A stretch of 64,000 nt of DNA from Motacilla alba alba (GCF_015832195.1 NC_052018.1:67889666-67953665); one strand, 5' to 3'; positions 13,211 to 29,100 are shown, counted from the first letter of the stretch. Notes: a model not told the origin generated them from the letters alone. Made by a program: numbers and translations.

Positions 13211-16200
13211 TGAGTGCTGTAACTGTAATGTACCAGTCAAGGCCTTAGAAAGCAGAACGCAGACAGGGATTGAGTAAAGTTTTGGGGATTATTTTCCATT
13301 CACTTGCTATGGAACTTACCCTGCCTCTCTTACATTGAAAATAATATGAGTTAAAACACCCTCTAAGGGACTTTTGTTTTGTGACTCAAAGGTCTTGAAG
13401 GAGTCTTTTATCATGTCAGATAATGCATTTCTGGCTTGTCTGTTGCATCTCCACACTTTTCATCTAGGCAGCCATGGTTGTCATGGCTACAGTATCCATA
13501 CTCTGAAAAATAATAAATAAATAAAATCTCCTTGATCAGAGTAGAGGAAAAAAATATTTTACCTGAGTACATAAAAACCAGTTTTCTGTTTTTCAGAAAC
13601 ATAATCATTTTAAGATTACAATTTCAAATTACCAGAATTGTGTAGCAAATTCAGTTTTATGCCCCCAAATGTGAAGCTGGAATATACATGGGTGCATCTT
13701 GTCAACAGCTGAGCTCACAGCTGGGCACTGCTGGAATAACAAGAACCTTGAAACAGATCATGAACAGCATCTGTTTGCATTATCCCATGAAGAGAAATCT
13801 CCCCCAGAAATTTGGTGGGGTTTTTTATGCAGAAGGGGGCAAGATTCCTTAATCATGAAGATCAAATATTTCAAGATGCAGGCAGCAAAAGTTTTCTTCA
13901 ATGTAAGTAACATGGGAAGTGGGGGCAGAGTCTGTGGTGTAACTCCACAAAAAATGGAGTGATTCAGCTTCAGGAGTACGATTAAAATGATGTGTTTCCA
14001 AATGTAACCTCAGAATAATTCTGCTAGCAAGTAGATGACTCTGCTTTGAGCCAAATCTTATAGCCTCAGGGATTGAAAAAAAAAAAGTCACAGAGATTTA
14101 ATTCTCTCACTATTGAGTTTTGTAAAGCTATAACTACTGTAGATTGACAAGAGCATTATTTTGATCTAAGTTTACATAAGGCACTGTGCCTTATCAGACA
14201 TGGCAGACAGTCCCTGTTGCCTCCCTCACTCATGGCTGCTGGGAGGCTTTTGTGAAACTTAACACACTCTCCTTGTCACGCCATCCTTTCCCTGTGGCTG
14301 CTTGCAGAGGTCTCCACTTGAGTCCCACAGCCAAATTCTTACCTCAGTTGTGCAGTTAATAAGCAAATGCCTTCACCGTGGTGCATAAGATTGACTGCAA
14401 ATAGGGTGTGCAAATTGCACAGCTTGCCCTTGCTTGGTGCCATTCTTCCCAAAATGTTCAGAGGAAGCCTGCTTACATTACTGGTTGTCAGAGTGTTTCT
14501 GTAAGGTCAGACCCCGGCTGCCACGATGCTTGTGTAGATTTCTTCTTTATTGAAATGGAATGGCTCCTCTGCCGTGTCAAATATAAACAATTCTGCCCTG
14601 GATATTGTCATAGGTGTCTGATTCTGAAAGATTTCATTTCTTGTTGGCAGTAGCAAACCTACTTGCTAATACAATTTAGTGGAGTTTTAATCAGCAGCAC
14701 CAGGCTGCTCACAGAGCAGCTCCCAGACATCTGCCATACATTTCCCATATCTGACAGGACTTTTCCCAAGGCACATGCCATTTATCAAGGAAGGCATGTG
14801 ATGCTGTCTCTTACCAAAACCTGTTCTCTTAATGCATGTGTAATGAGGTGGCTAATGCTTTGTCAGTAGGAGTGCCTAGCCTTAATAAATACTGACATGC
14901 ACTAAATGATAGTGTAGGCTTTGGAGTTATCCTGAAAAAAAAAAAAACAAACCAACAAAAACCTGAAAACAAACCCTCACATATGTATTTGCATGCAAAA
15001 AGAAGTTTCCAAGTATGATTAAAAATGGAATATTTTTGTTTAAATTTTTTTGCTGCTCTCTGGTAATCATATGAAAACAAAACAGAAATTGCAGTCTCTT
15101 GCTGTTGTAGAAGTATTAACACAAAGAAGTACAAAACACCTATGCCCAAAGAATGAATTATAACTAAACATTGTGAAGCTAATGGGTGAACATTTAGAGA
15201 GAGGAAGGAATAGTTAAACACAATGTATAAGTTTAGGGGGAAGACCATGCTTATCTGGCCAATAGCCTTTTCAGCTCAATACTGCAGACAGCAATTCTGA
15301 TTGACTTCTGATTTTTGTGTGTTCTGATATAACTACAAGTTCTTGCCTTCTGCTATAGTAAGAGTCTAATACCTAAAATGTTTTTAAAGGCAGTCTTTTG
15401 CCTTCTCTCTGATAACCAATACACATTTTCCTTTGCTTTCTTTTTTCTTAGAAGGTCACACCACTGACTCTCCACCTTTGCTGTGCCACATTTCTGCAGG
15501 CTAAAGCTGCTGTTGGGACCACACAGTCCCCCAAGTCCAAAAGCCCATTATACTGAGCACTTCCTTCTCCAGCTGCATGGCTAACAGCTCTGTGTTTCTT
15601 CAGAACCACATCCTCTGATTGCCTATTTTTTTCTGGGTTTTTTCTACAGCTATTGACCACAGGCTGCTTGGTATGGACAGCTACAGCCCCATTCAGTGAT
15701 TTTAACAGTAGGAAGTCCAACATAGCTTTGGACAGAATGTTTCTTCCTGGAAAAATCTACTTCACCCCCACACAATTTTGTCCAGGTAGGGGTAGGGTCT
15801 CTTATTACCTTCTTCACAAAACACCTATTGTACAAAACCCCAAGAGCCACAGCATGTGCCTCATTGGGCTCTCCCTGAGATGGCATGCAGGGCTACAGCC
15901 ACCAGCTTGGTTTAGCACCCTGGACAAGCTGCTTCACTTGTGTGAGTTGTTATCTGTGAAACTGGAATGGTCTTTGAGACTTCATAGCCATCTACCCCTC
16001 CCTCCACAAGAACAACATGTTAGCAATTAACTGATCTGTATGTTTACAGGATTAAAGGATCTGGTTTCTCTTACTAGGTCAGTTTACTCTGCTGTAATTA
16101 GCCTTATCCTCTTCCTACAATTAGTGTCACACCAAAGCCTCAGAGCTTAACATGGGCCAAACTTCAGGAGCGATCAAATTCGTATCTCACAGGTGTAATT

Positions 16201-19200
16201 GAAAAGAGAGTTTGTAATCTTGTATAACTGTGTATGTTCTTCTTGAACAAATACAAGACACTTTAAAATGGTAATTTAGGCTTGAACTTGAGAGATTTAC
16301 CCAATGCAGGGATGCTGAAAGTGCACAGGAGTTTCCAGAGAGACCTGTGTGAAGCACTACAACAGAGGAGCACACAACCCACTGCCGAATGACCTACCTT
16401 CACTTCACCGAAGCCAGCTGGCTAGATGTGAGCAAGGTCTGACTTGAAAGCAAATATTCCACCAGCAGGGTTTATGGATGGGCTGGAGAAATCAATGCTT
16501 CTAATACCTATTCCTACTGATGCTCTCTTCAACACTGTCTGGAGCTTTAAACCTTTGCTTGGTGATTGTTTTGAATGATTTATCACTTACCTCCTCTCTT
16601 TGGATAATTCTTGACTCCAGTATTACATGTCCCACAAAAGCTAAGCCACAAGCAGCAAACTGCTTAGCAGTGATAGCCATTCTAAAGCATGTAAGAAGAG
16701 TTGCAACTGCTGTGCTCTCTGAGTAAGGAGGTGCTGAGACAGCATGCTCTATCACCAGCTGTTGGACACATATCAGTTGTGATGTTGTCTGTGTTGCTCC
16801 TTATGACAGAATACTAGGGCTGTGCAGTCTTTATATATAATCAGAGATGATGCCCATGTATGGCATAGAATCCTCCTTCCACCCAATCCACTTGTGGCTG
16901 ATGACAAAAAGTGCCAACATAATCCAGTCACCTCCTTGCAAGGGAATGGGCTCAGCAGAAGAGCCAGACCTCTTAGTATTTCGTGTGACACCTGAGCTGG
17001 CAGGCATCCCCTGTGTAGCAAAGCATCACAGCTCCTGACTCTTGGGCTTTAATTTTACCTTGCCCATTTGGAGTCACTGTCCTAGCTTGAGAGCAGCTTC
17101 AGAATCTAATCCCTCAAGGATCTCCCTCATACGTCAGGAAAGAAGTCAAAAGTTTTCAGGATTGAACCATTCCAGTTAAGTTTAGTTTCCCTCACCTCTC
17201 TTAACTTTTGGCTGTCCTGTCTTCAGGTCAGTTAGCTCAAAATATTCCAAGTTTATAAAAGACTTTTGCCCTGTTTCTGTAACTTCAAAAAACTAGTAGA
17301 TGAACTGATGGCAAATTTAACTTATCCTAAATTTGTCTAATCCATTGCTTTAACCATTCTGGGGTGTAGTACTGGGCTGTTGTTAATAGATAACAATAGC
17401 TGGAAGCCAGGTTGTTCAATTTAATATTATGTCATTAAAATGGTGAATATCTGCAATATTAAGGAATTCCTAAAGAAAATGATCACATGTAGATTAGATG
17501 ATCCGCCAGTCAGGTAGCTGTAAATAATCCTCTGACAAGAAACTGGAAATCAGCTGTTGTTGGAGCACTCACTGAGACATGGGTGTTCCATGCACTACTC
17601 TGCAGCAGCTGAGAGACTGATCTATGGATGAAGGCCTGTTCTTCACAGCAGGGAAGGTTTATCTGTCTGATGCTTTTGCAGCTCCTTTTCTTTCTGGTCT
17701 CATCTGAAAAAGGCATTCAAAACAAGGTTAACAACACCCCATATTGACAAACAGATAATTCAAACCACTGTAAAAATTATGAGAATGATCAGAAGACTGA
17801 AGACAAGAAGACTGAAGACATTTTCTCTTGCTTTCTACAACAGAACCAGTCTGTAGCATTATAGACTTGGTCTCCATGTATACTTCCTATATTTTTGCAG
17901 TTAATTTTAATTACAATTAAAAAGCTCTTACCATTGGAGATTTTCCATCTCAACTAACCATCTGCTATCTAGTCATTCTCCTTATTTTCCTAAACAAACT
18001 AGATGTGAAAGGCTGGGCATTTTATATGCTCTATTATTGCTGCAAATGACTCAAGCAAAATATATACCTATTCAGGAGGGTTGAGACTTATGACTGAAAA
18101 TTAGGAAAAATTAATTTCATTACACTTTAAGTAAAAAAAATAGCTGCTGAATCTGATACTATTTCTTAAACTGAAATCTGTGAAAGTCACAGATTATTTT
18201 CTTCCATGCACCATCCTTACTTATTTTCCCTCCTTCCCTCCAGTTCAACAAAATACTGGTGTTTATTCTCACAAGAAAAGATGCTGGCAGAGAGTGCTGA
18301 GCTGCAAAAGCAAGGCAGTGGGCTCAGGCTCATTTTTGTACTATACAGCTACAGTAATTTTGAATAAAACATAATAAAATCATAAGTAATCATACAACTG
18401 TAGTTGCTCCATATCATCCTTCTCTCTGCACTCAGTAGATCTCTCTTGTTAACATTTACAGCCACTTCTCAGTTTTCCCTGTTTTCCACTGTTTCCACAG
18501 GGAAACTGCTATGGTCAAAGCAATGCACAGACTTTTTGTCTGTATGGATTGGATCTGTGTTTGGGGAGTCCTGTCTTGTGCTCAGTCCTCATGCATATCA
18601 AGAGAAAAAGATATTTGGCAAAATCCTCACCAACTTCACAGCTTGGTACATGCAGTGAAGGAAAAAAAATGCTGTTTCCACAGCATCTGTAGATTTTTAT
18701 TGTTATAGACAGGAGAAGCAAGAGGCAATTATTTTCCCATTTTTAAAATAATTTGATCACATAATTAATAAATCCAATGGACTGTTGCAATTGTTCTCAT
18801 ATGCTGTTCAAATAATCCAAAAGCAAGGCACATTCATACTGTGCAAAATCCCTCCTAGCTTGTTTTGTGTAGAACTGCCATTAAGGTAATTATCTTTTGG
18901 ACTGGCTTCAATCAAGATGACAAATATTTAAAACTGAAAAAAAGCACAGAAAATAAAATTGAGGGTTTTTTATTTGCATCATATTAACTGGAGATTTTTA
19001 TGCTGCTCTTGCTTTGTATCCCCAGTAGATATTTTGGGGGGAAAAAAATCCCATCTTTTCTTTCTCCAAGCTAAGCACACTTTAATTTAAGCCATGTAAA
19101 AATCCACTAAGTAGACATAATTTATAGCTACAAAAAGATACCTACCATATTTCAGAGCAACAAATCTATTTAATTAATGATAATGCAAATCCTTGATGAA

Positions 19201-22200
19201 GGAACAGTAAGAAATTATGTGGTAACTTTGGGAAACAGACTAATGTACTCTCAGGTTCTGTTTAAGAAGCATTAGGAACTGTATTACTTTTTCTTTGACC
19301 TCAGCTGAATGGAAGTAACAAAATATTGCTGTTAAACCTTTTCAATAAATCAGCTTCCCATGCTTCCCTGCTGACTTACTACTTTATGGCAGAATAAACA
19401 GCTTCAGAGAAGATAAAACAACTCACTAGGATTCATATCTAGTTGCATTAAGTAGCACAGCCAAAAAGCTGTGAAAAGTTGTATCAGCTGTCTGACATAA
19501 GTACTGAAAAAACACAGCATATGGATATTTGCACAATGAAGCAGAAGTAAATTTCCATTTTGAAAGCATCATCAGGAAACAGCTTGCTGGCTAGAGAAAA
19601 GTGAAATGTGATTTGACATTTTCTTATTGCAGCAACCAGATGTATTTAGCTGCCATAGTGGCATCTATAACTGGTTACAGGACATATTTGATTGTTTTAT
19701 TTGACAAAGCACCCTGAATGATATTTAAAATGAGGGCAGCACAGAGTCCATTGCATTAAGGAGAAGACTAAGGATGTTCATAGAATTAGGAATGAATAGC
19801 TTCATAAGGGCTGTTATCTCGGCTTCTGAACAGGAGTTGGACTTTACAACTCCAAGGTACACACATCAGGAGCTTGCTTTAGGCCCAATCCAGAGTTTCT
19901 TTAGAAATGCTGAATAGCACCTTTGAAACTTTAATCCAGGATTTTATTCTATAACTGCTTTAGCCTTACTTAAAGCAACTGACCTTTGAATGCAGCAACA
20001 AGACTTTTCAAGACAGGTCTTTCCCTAGCATCCCAATAGCTTGGCCTTCTTTTAGACTATGCCAAGCAAACTTACCAGCCCATCCCAGCCACACAAGATA
20101 CTGCAAAAAAAAAAAAATCCCAATCACCCCCATTTCCTTATCTCCCCTCTTTTATTTCATCTCTTACAGCAAAAATAGGTCAGTTTGTATCAGCTGTGAA
20201 GGCACTCCTATTCTGGGTGCAGTGTTAGCACTTTCAGCTGTAACTGGGAGCGTGTTGCTGCTCCTCTCCCTCCTGAGCCTGGCACAAGCAGCTCACTGTA
20301 GATCAGCTGGCTGGGGCTGGAGGAGTGGCACCCTCAGCTGCTCCCTGCATCCAGCTGTGCTCCAGCTGCTTGAGTTACTCTGTGATCACAGCTCACACAA
20401 TTCCTGAAAGGGTGACAATAAATCTACTCCATCCTGTAACGAAAGGAAGGAAAATGGACAGGTAAAATTTGAAAGTGATGAAAAAGAAAGGCTCATGACA
20501 CAAGCAGATGCCAAATGACATATAACAATAAAATAATCCACTTTTGCAGTAACTAGAAAAAGCAAACACGCCCATTTCACAACATTAATTTCCCTTTTTT
20601 ATTATGTGTGGTCAATGTCCAGGGCCTCGCCTTTGTCTTTTTGTATTTTAGCTATTTCCTCTAGCACTTCGTTGCATGGAACATCATATAAAGTGACATT
20701 TATTGTTTCTAGCTCCCTTTGCACTAATATTCCTCAGATCAGCAAGGAGAAAAAGATGTTGTATCACTGGAGGAAACCCCTCCAGTTAAGTTCATTCCTC
20801 CCATGCCCTTTCTTTTATAGTGGCTGTTGATATGAAACTTAAATATCTGTAGATGGTTGCATTTCATAGTAGCTAGTGGTCCTGGATGTATGGAACATAC
20901 ATTTTGCGTCCTGTTACATACCTGGCTTTTGGGCTGGACCAAGGAAAAAGCTGGAATTGTGCAACCATTCCAAATGGCTGCAAATTTGCAGGTACATCCT
21001 ATAGTGTACGAGGTGAAGAAAGTACTTAAGACCTCTACAGGTTGTGCTTGTGGAGGAAAGTTCTAAAGCCTTTCTTTCAACATGAAAGGGAACTGGAGAA
21101 GTACTATTTTACTGAACGAAATCTCAACAGTGGGGCTGATATTTTAAGGTGCTCTGCAACTTCAACCCGCATTCATTGTTGTAAGAGGTCTGAATGCCTC
21201 ACACTTCAGGGAGCCTGAAATGACACGTGGGATGATGCAGAAACCATCAGTTAAAAAGTAAAACCAAACTTTGTAGGAAAAGAGGAGGAGTTCTGAATTT
21301 TTGCGCCCCTTCATTTTCTGAGGTTCTCTTGGCATGGTGCACTGAAGTGGCAATCCCTTTCCAGGACAAGTGTATCCTTAAGTTCTCACAGCTGCAATAG
21401 CCCATGTATTCACCCAGAGCTGGAAGGCATATAGCTAAGAACTCAGTACACACTCTGTTTTAGTAAGGAACAGAATTAAAAGCATTAAAATAATATACTG
21501 GATATAAATGACAGCTGTGACAGGAAAATGAGAACAACTTTCATGTTTTTATTGCTGCCTTAGAAGCAATTGATAAACAGTACACTTCATATATAAATGA
21601 GCATGTGTCAATATATGACAACAAAAATAAATTACAGTGACATAGTATTTAACTTTACAAGGTTGTACAAAATTTCCAAATATGAATAGATTTCAACTTA
21701 AAAATTTGAAATAAGTTAAAACTTCAACTATTCTGAAGACTTAAAAATATACATACAGTTTCACTCAATCACATCATTTACAGTATGATTTTTTAAGCTG
21801 TTTATTCTTATACACCCATATATTTTTGACTGTATTAGTGGAATATATCCTGCTATATGCAGCTTTGCTGCAGTGGGATAAAGGGGTTCCCTGAGGGCAC
21901 AGAACAGGCTTTGAGTGTTTATATTTTAAATAATTTGATTATATATATTAGCTAGAAATATAAACCCAAAGTGTTATTTATCTGTCCTATAATGAGAGAC
22001 TGATTTATCTGCTCTTTCTAGAATTTCCATTGATGCTAATGAGAATTTGGAAGAGAGCTTAACAGCAGGATTGAACTAAACTAAGTCTATTTAGCCAGGA
22101 TGAATTAGGTCAAATTATTTAATGAAGTATTTGAAGAATATCTGTTTAGTATTAGATGTCATTATAGACTACATAGCTAGTCCTGGCTATGCACTGGCAT

Positions 22201-22999
22201 GTTTGCTTCCAGAACTAAGAGGAAAATATATTTGATATGGTACTTAGATGTAATGGGATGGATTATGGATTGGCATTTTTAACACCTCAATTATATGCAC
22301 ATGATTACTTTATTAATATTATGAAGATTAAAAGCATTTCCCAAAACTCCTTTGCTGTTGAATATGTGACAATTGAGAATTCCAAGGGTCCAATTCAATC
22401 TGTAAAATAAGGTAAGGTGGAGGAAATTCATACTGTGGCTGGATCACTCTTGATAACTTAAAATAAGGCTGGTGCAAACAGATTCTGTGCACCAGCAAAA
22501 AGGCAAAGGCTTGTCAATTCAGAAACCATTCATAAGAAAACAGATAAAGAAAGAAATTTGAACAAACTGGCACATGTGAGAAAATTGCTCAATTGTCAAA
22601 TATACAGGAAGACACTTGTGCAGAGGTGGGTCTTAAACTGCCTGTGATTAATTTGGTAAGAAATAAAAAAGAAATCCAAGATGTCTATTTGTGAGACTGA
22701 ATTTTCTCTTCTCTGAATATGTTAAAATATCTATCAGAATGCTGCACCAGTAATCCACAATCCTTCCTCCAAACAAATAAATGTTCTGTGTACATCATTT
22801 AAATGAGAAAGGAAGAAAAGGAGTCATAAACAGGCCAGAGCTGTGCAATTTCTCATTTCCATTTTTCTCTAATGTTATTGGTAATAAAGACCACTGCAGT
22901 CTACAATTCAGCTGGAAATTATTTTAGAAGCCACTGTTTTTGTTGTGTGAATATGCTGACATTGGGCAGCAGGAAGGAGGAAGGAAACTAAAGGAGATC
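13211..22999. other. Non-coding DNA downstream of CHRM3
   Basis: AT-rich with scattered short ORFs and poly(A) runs (about 14936-14947 and 20105-20117). A 16-bp tandem duplication of an AGAAGACTGAAGAC unit lies at 17791-17820. I see no exon, RNA gene or mobile element that can be defended. Confidence 0.55.
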
Positions 23000-23000
<1 letters not shown>

Positions 23001-23059
<59 letters not shown>

Positions 23060-23076
23060 TGTGTATATATATATAC

Positions 23077-23117
<41 letters not shown>
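23001..23117. repeat. Compound (TA)n/(CA)n microsatellite
   Basis: CATA units lead into a (TA)n run to about 23047, a mixed TATACA/GTGTATA section, then (AC)n at about 23087-23110. The Tyr/Ile/His-rich and Cys/Val-rich frames crossing it are repeat artefacts. Confidence 0.95.
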
Positions 23118-26100
23118 AATGGCTGGGGTGGTTTGCTCTGTTTGCTCTATGTTTCCAAGAGACTTTCTTTGCAGGCTCATGCCCAGGGAGTGCAAGATGA
23201 GAGCACACAAATGGAGCTATATTATGCTGATGGGAGGCCACAAAGTCCAGCCCCACACTATGGTGCAGGGGCCTGGCTGCCTCCTGCTTTTCTGGGGAAA
23301 AATGTTCCTTTCAGAAACACAGAGGGAACTTTTCCCTCTGGGAAAGCCAGCTGGAGCCAGGCTTGGATCAGCCCCCAGAAAAGGCTGTTTTTCACCGTCG
23401 CTAGGAGAGCACAGAGCGATTTCACTGAGCAACAGACTGGGTCATTAAGTGAATTAATAGCAGTCAAAGAATATTGTAGCATATGACTGGAGTCAAAATT
23501 TCCTTCTACAAATCCACACCTAAGGGGAGTCCTCCCACACTGAAGGGAAGGACAGTTTCCCTGCATCTACATGATGAAGACTTCAAAACACTTCTAGATT
23601 GTTTACCCCTCTTGCAACTTGTAATCTCAAATTACTTCAATCAAAACAATTACATTTCTCTTAATTGATTGTTCTGTGTTCTGCCCCTGTTTTGGCTCGT
23701 GAGAGGAAAAAAATAACATGGAAATATATCTCAAAAGTTCAAGCAACATCTAGCAGTTATGTAAACCTTACCTCACCGACTGCTTGGCACACAGTGTATT
23801 ACTGTACAATCAGATATGTCTTTTATATCCCATAATTTGTTTTTATCTTAACTAGCAAGCCACTCTATGAGCAGCAACTAAATAAATGAGTTTATCTCCT
23901 TATATTAATGCAATTGTTATCAGGGGCATACAGGGTAAAAATAATTTGTAGATTACAGTAATGTATTTGCAAGGAAATTTCCGCACGGGAAGGTGCCACC
24001 TGATTAGTTTTCTGTGGAGAGTTAAAAAAAAAAAGAAAAAAAAAGAAAAAAAAAAGGTGTTAAAGCATCTTGGCAGGAGAAAATCTCTTAAGAGCACAAT
24101 GTTCCACCGTGATAGTTCAGTGGGAGCCAAGTTTTGACAGCACATTTTGGGCTGATACCCATGCGGTGAGAGGAGAAATGTGAGCTCTCGTGGGACGCTT
24201 GACCTGGACCAATGTATTGATTTTTCTACCAACACACAGCCATCCACCTCCTGCCCTCAGGAAATGGTGGCAGTCATGCCAGAGGGGAGAATAAAGCATT
24301 TGAGTCTCTCCCAGTACATCTTCTCTTACCCTCATTTTTATTAGCTGCAAAAGGGAAGGTTCCTCTAAAATACTGAAGCCAAGGAAAACGATTGCTCTTC
24401 ATCATTATCTGCCTCTACTCTTCCAATTAATGTGCTAGTGTTTTGCAAACTACTGTCAATATGAGCTAGGGCCAATTTATTCTTTCTGAAAGTTTACCAA
24501 GACATAGATTTTAATTACATGGCAGAAAAAAAGCTGCATAGGAAGGTAGGTATTAGCAAAAAAAGATCAAACTGGCCAATAATTTAAAAAATGTTAATAT
24601 TCTGTCTAGTATCTGAAAGGGTAGCTATGACTAGATCAATGGACACCAGATTTTGAATGAATGCTCAAGCACTGTCTTTTTACACAGCAAAAGTACAGGG
24701 ACTCTTTCCTACTGTTTCCTGTCATTTTATGAGTTTACAGTACATTCAGCTCCACTGGTTTTGATGAAGAAAATCAGTTTTATAATAAAAGGCGCAAAAT
24801 TCCAAATTCTTTTTCACAAGATCTATTTCTGAGATGCTTAATTACTGCATGAATTTTCTTCATATATTTCAAAACCAGAAAGCAACAGGCAAAAGTCAAT
24901 TTATTTAAAATTTTCAAGCCTTTAAAAGTATGTATTCAGATATTGTCTCTGGGACTTGTTTTGCTCCATAACCAGCAGAACAGAAAGCTTTCAAGTAATA
25001 GGAACGTATCAGGAAACACATTAAATATGTTCATCAGATTCCTGCAATGTTATCTCTGTTTCTATCACAAAAATACCCACTATCTCCAAATAGAAGCAGG
25101 AAGCTTATGGCTCTTTCTTGTAACAGCTTGACTGGTGTGGCCCACACCCTTCCTGCTGTGGGGTGGCAGGGGCAGGAGTTCAGTTCCAGCTTCCCCTGAG
25201 GCAAAAGTCCCATGACTGCTGGTCAGCTTTGAGGCAGGAGGAATTGGGTTAAGAGGCAACTGGGTGATGGGACACCTCTAGAAACCCAGGGATGATTTAT
25301 ATTAAAAAAATGACATCTTCATTGACATCTTCTAACATCTACAGCTTACAACATAAAAACTTCACATTATATTTATAATTTTCTTAGTTCTTTTGGAAAG
25401 GAATGAATTGTAATTCAGGCTTTTTACAGCTTTAACTAAGAGCTCTTGTGTACACTTCAAACATGGAATTCAATGATCCATCCCTATGCAGCTTGCTTTT
25501 GAGAGCAGCTGTCCATCCTTAGTCTCTATATTTCTCTAATGATGGATTCTGTGTCAGTCAATACACATTGCAAAGACTACAAACCAAAATCAAACAAAAC
25601 CAAAAGTGGCACCTATGCACTTTAGTTTAAGTCTCTTGGCATTTTTCATGCTGATCCTTCCTGTCTCACAGCAGGAGAAATATGCAACTACATAATGTAG
25701 CTGCACTGGTTTGAAAACAAGTGAAATAACCTGAAAGGACCTTCCATCATATTTGGTGAAGGGCAGGGGCAGAGCAAGAGATAAATGCTATTCTCTCCTT
25801 TATAGAGAGGATTTTGTTCAGATCACCCTGTGGCCAAGAAATCACATTCGTTTTGAATAAAGGAACAAAACATTTACTCAGATATACTTCTACAGCCTGA
25901 AACATGGAAAGTTTTGGTCCTAATATCACTTGTAAAATAACCATCATTAATGGAGATATGAGGCAAGCAAATGGAATGTACTTCTGAATCAGAAAAATTC
26001 ACACCAATGGAGGATAAAAGCTGCCTAACTCCAGCTATATCTGATTTCATATAGCTTTGCAGATGCAAAGAAATTACATATTTATATATTGATGGCAGAG

Positions 26101-29100
26101 GGTATTCAATAGGTATATTCAATAAATCTATGTGACAGTTGTGAACACATCAAAGTTGTGTTCAATAGGAGGGGAGTGATCGCTGTGAAGGATAATAGTA
26201 ATGAGTGGAGAAAAGTACTGAGCATCAGGATGTACAGCACAGGCCTATTTCTTGTGATGTGTCTGCATAAGCAGAGTGTAGCACTGTGTAGGGTTCAAAG
26301 TAAATTGGCTCATTTCTTTTGCCCCATGGCGTTAATTAGTCTGTGCCACAATGGTAATTATAATTCTTAATGTGGACACATTAGGCACAAATTAAGGAAG
26401 TCCATTTGGCCATTTCCTCATCCCTTTGGCATCTCTAGAGTAGGTAGTATTTCAGGAGTGACTACAGTTGCTTTGTTACCCAAAGACTTCAATACAGAAG
26501 AAAAATAGGTTCAGGAAGACTGGATGTTTTGAATCTGCATAAGGAATCAGATTCTTGTCCAGATACTTTACATGATAGTGTAAAAATTTTCTGATCTTTT
26601 GAGTATTTTCAGTAAATCAACTATGCCTGTATGAATGAATTGGAAAATAAATTTAAGTTCTCTTGGCACAATAATATCCTGTAATTCTCTGATTGTTAGA
26701 CATGTTTATATGACAATTACCAGATCATCTCATGAGTGCTTTCATTCCAGAAAGTGCAAAGTTATTTAACTTTGCTCCAGGAGTGAGAAAGAATGTCCCA
26801 TCAAATTCCTGGAAAATGCATATGCCCCCAGACAAACAAGCCCTGCTTACATATTAAGGCCTTATTATTTAGTCCTAGAGTGCTATAATAAGGATCTTTT
26901 CACAGAGGCCTGAGTGGGGTGTCAGGGTGCTCTGCCAACAGTGTAGCTGATGGTGATGTGTGCTCTTGGCTCACTGAGTCATTCATACACTGAACTGTTT
27001 TGGGCACTGTTTACATGTGTTTATTCACCCTTATGCAAGGAGGATGTGCACATCTATAAAGCCTTTAAATGTCTTGGGTTTTTTTCCACACTTTCTGCCA
27101 AGTTACGAAAATTTTATAGCTTCACTAGCTTGGGAAAAAAGTTACCTCTCCTCACCACCATTAAATTTGTTTTATTGTCATTTTCATAAGACACTCCCTT
27201 AAGCCAGCATCACACAGTCAAGGATTTATTGTTTGAAAACTCAGAAGGGGGTGAATGACCTAGATATATTGGGTATTTCTTAGTCTTACCAGGCAAATGA
27301 GGTTTTTAAAGCCTGCAAAATTCCACCCATGAGACTGGCAAATGAAAAGCATTATACTATGCAAAAGAAAGGGCAGAGCAATAGAATGGGATGAGCGAGG
27401 ATGGTATTTTTTTCCCCTCTAATTTCTAATGGAAGGAGTGCTGTTATTACCTCAAAGAATTTGCAGGGGACACTTGCTGTGTTTGTGACATTTTCCTCCA
27501 ACTGTTTTCATAGTGACTAGATTTCTCTTTCAACTTTGAGAAAGTGGCAGTGATGTTCACATCAACAGAGAAGTTTCTCTTACATTTACCTAGCTAGAAT
27601 CTAGTCTAGGAGACCTTTTTTTCCTATTTGAAAAAAGGCAGCATGATTTTCGATAATGCAATGGAGTTAAACCTAGTGCAGCCTTGATGCAATAGCTCAG
27701 TAAGTGAAATATGTTCATGCATCTCTAAATTTTGGGTAATGTCTAAAAAGCCAGCTCAATACACTGAAAACACCATATCCAGAAATAAGGACAACATAAT
27801 TGTAAAAAATATGCACTAAGGAAAGAAAGATGTGGAAACTTTTCTTGCAGATAAGTAGAGGAGATTTAAACACAGTTTCACTGTCCAGTTACAAGTGATG
27901 AGCCATCAAAGGCAATGTTCACCATGGCTGACAATTTCAGCATAAGTTTGTACATACATCTGCAAACATTGCTCTAGATGTGGTACACCTCTCTGTGTGT
28001 GCATGCAGAGTAGGGTCACACATATCCTTCTTAGATATACATGGTGCATGGAGATGTATAGGTGCAATATATACACCATACAACACATGCTGGAAGAGGC
28101 CATGAAATAAGTAACACTTAATGTTTTCCCATGTTACCTGTGCTCCTTCCATTAAACAACCCCTGACAGGGATTGGCTCTTTTGCTCAATCAAGAGGATT
28201 GGTTCTCTTGATATCTAAAATTAAGCAAAGCATCCTCAAGCACATCTAGGAATGCATCTGGAAATAACTACAATGATATTTCTTGAGAAGAAAAAACAAC
28301 AATCTATGTTATATTTTGCATGTGGAGTGTGCGCGGTGAAGATAAGTCCCAAATGCCAGTACAGCACAGGTAATGACTTTGCCAGTTAGGACTGTGAAGA
28401 ACTGTCAGTGACATCAAATACTGTGATGCTCAGTCTCATCCAAGTTGCAGTGCCATGGTGTATGAAATGAAATAAACATAGTGTAGAATTCCCATTCACG
28501 CTCAATTTGTTTTCTACAAATAGCACAACTGCATTATCTCTGCCTTACTTTAAAAGCTGAAGTACAAAAATTCCCAAGTATCAGACATTACAAATTAGCA
28601 TTTTGCCTGCTATCTTTCTGGCAGCTCAAAAATGTAGAAGTAGAAAAGTGCAGATGCTATAAATGATCTATGCCTGCTACAAGGAAGAACATCCTAATTA
28701 AATGAAGGTTTTAATTCCATGAAAACCTGAATGTCATGCATGCTTTAGCTAAGCTTCCAAACAGAACTGTTTGGGTATCATGGGAGTGCAGTGCATGAGT
28801 CAGAAAAGGCAGCCATCACTATGAACAGCTCAGCTCCACCAGACATCTCTGCATACCCTTCGGGCTAAGGAGAAGCAACCTACCAATATGCATCACTTTG
28901 TCCTGCTCCCAGAAGCCAGTGCAGTGGTATGTGAATGGGGAAATACATAAAAGATAAAAAGAATATATAAAATAGAAAATCGCAGAGGGTGGAACTAACC
29001 ACAACGAATATACTTTTTTTTTAAAATTCCCAAATGCATTAAAATACATGATGATTCATGAACTTTGTGAAGTTCAGGCTAGTGGGGGTTTGGGAGAACA

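Noticed and set aside
22908..23256. ORFs with Tyr/Ile/His or Cys/Val repeats
   Set aside because: Translations of the TA/CA microsatellite.
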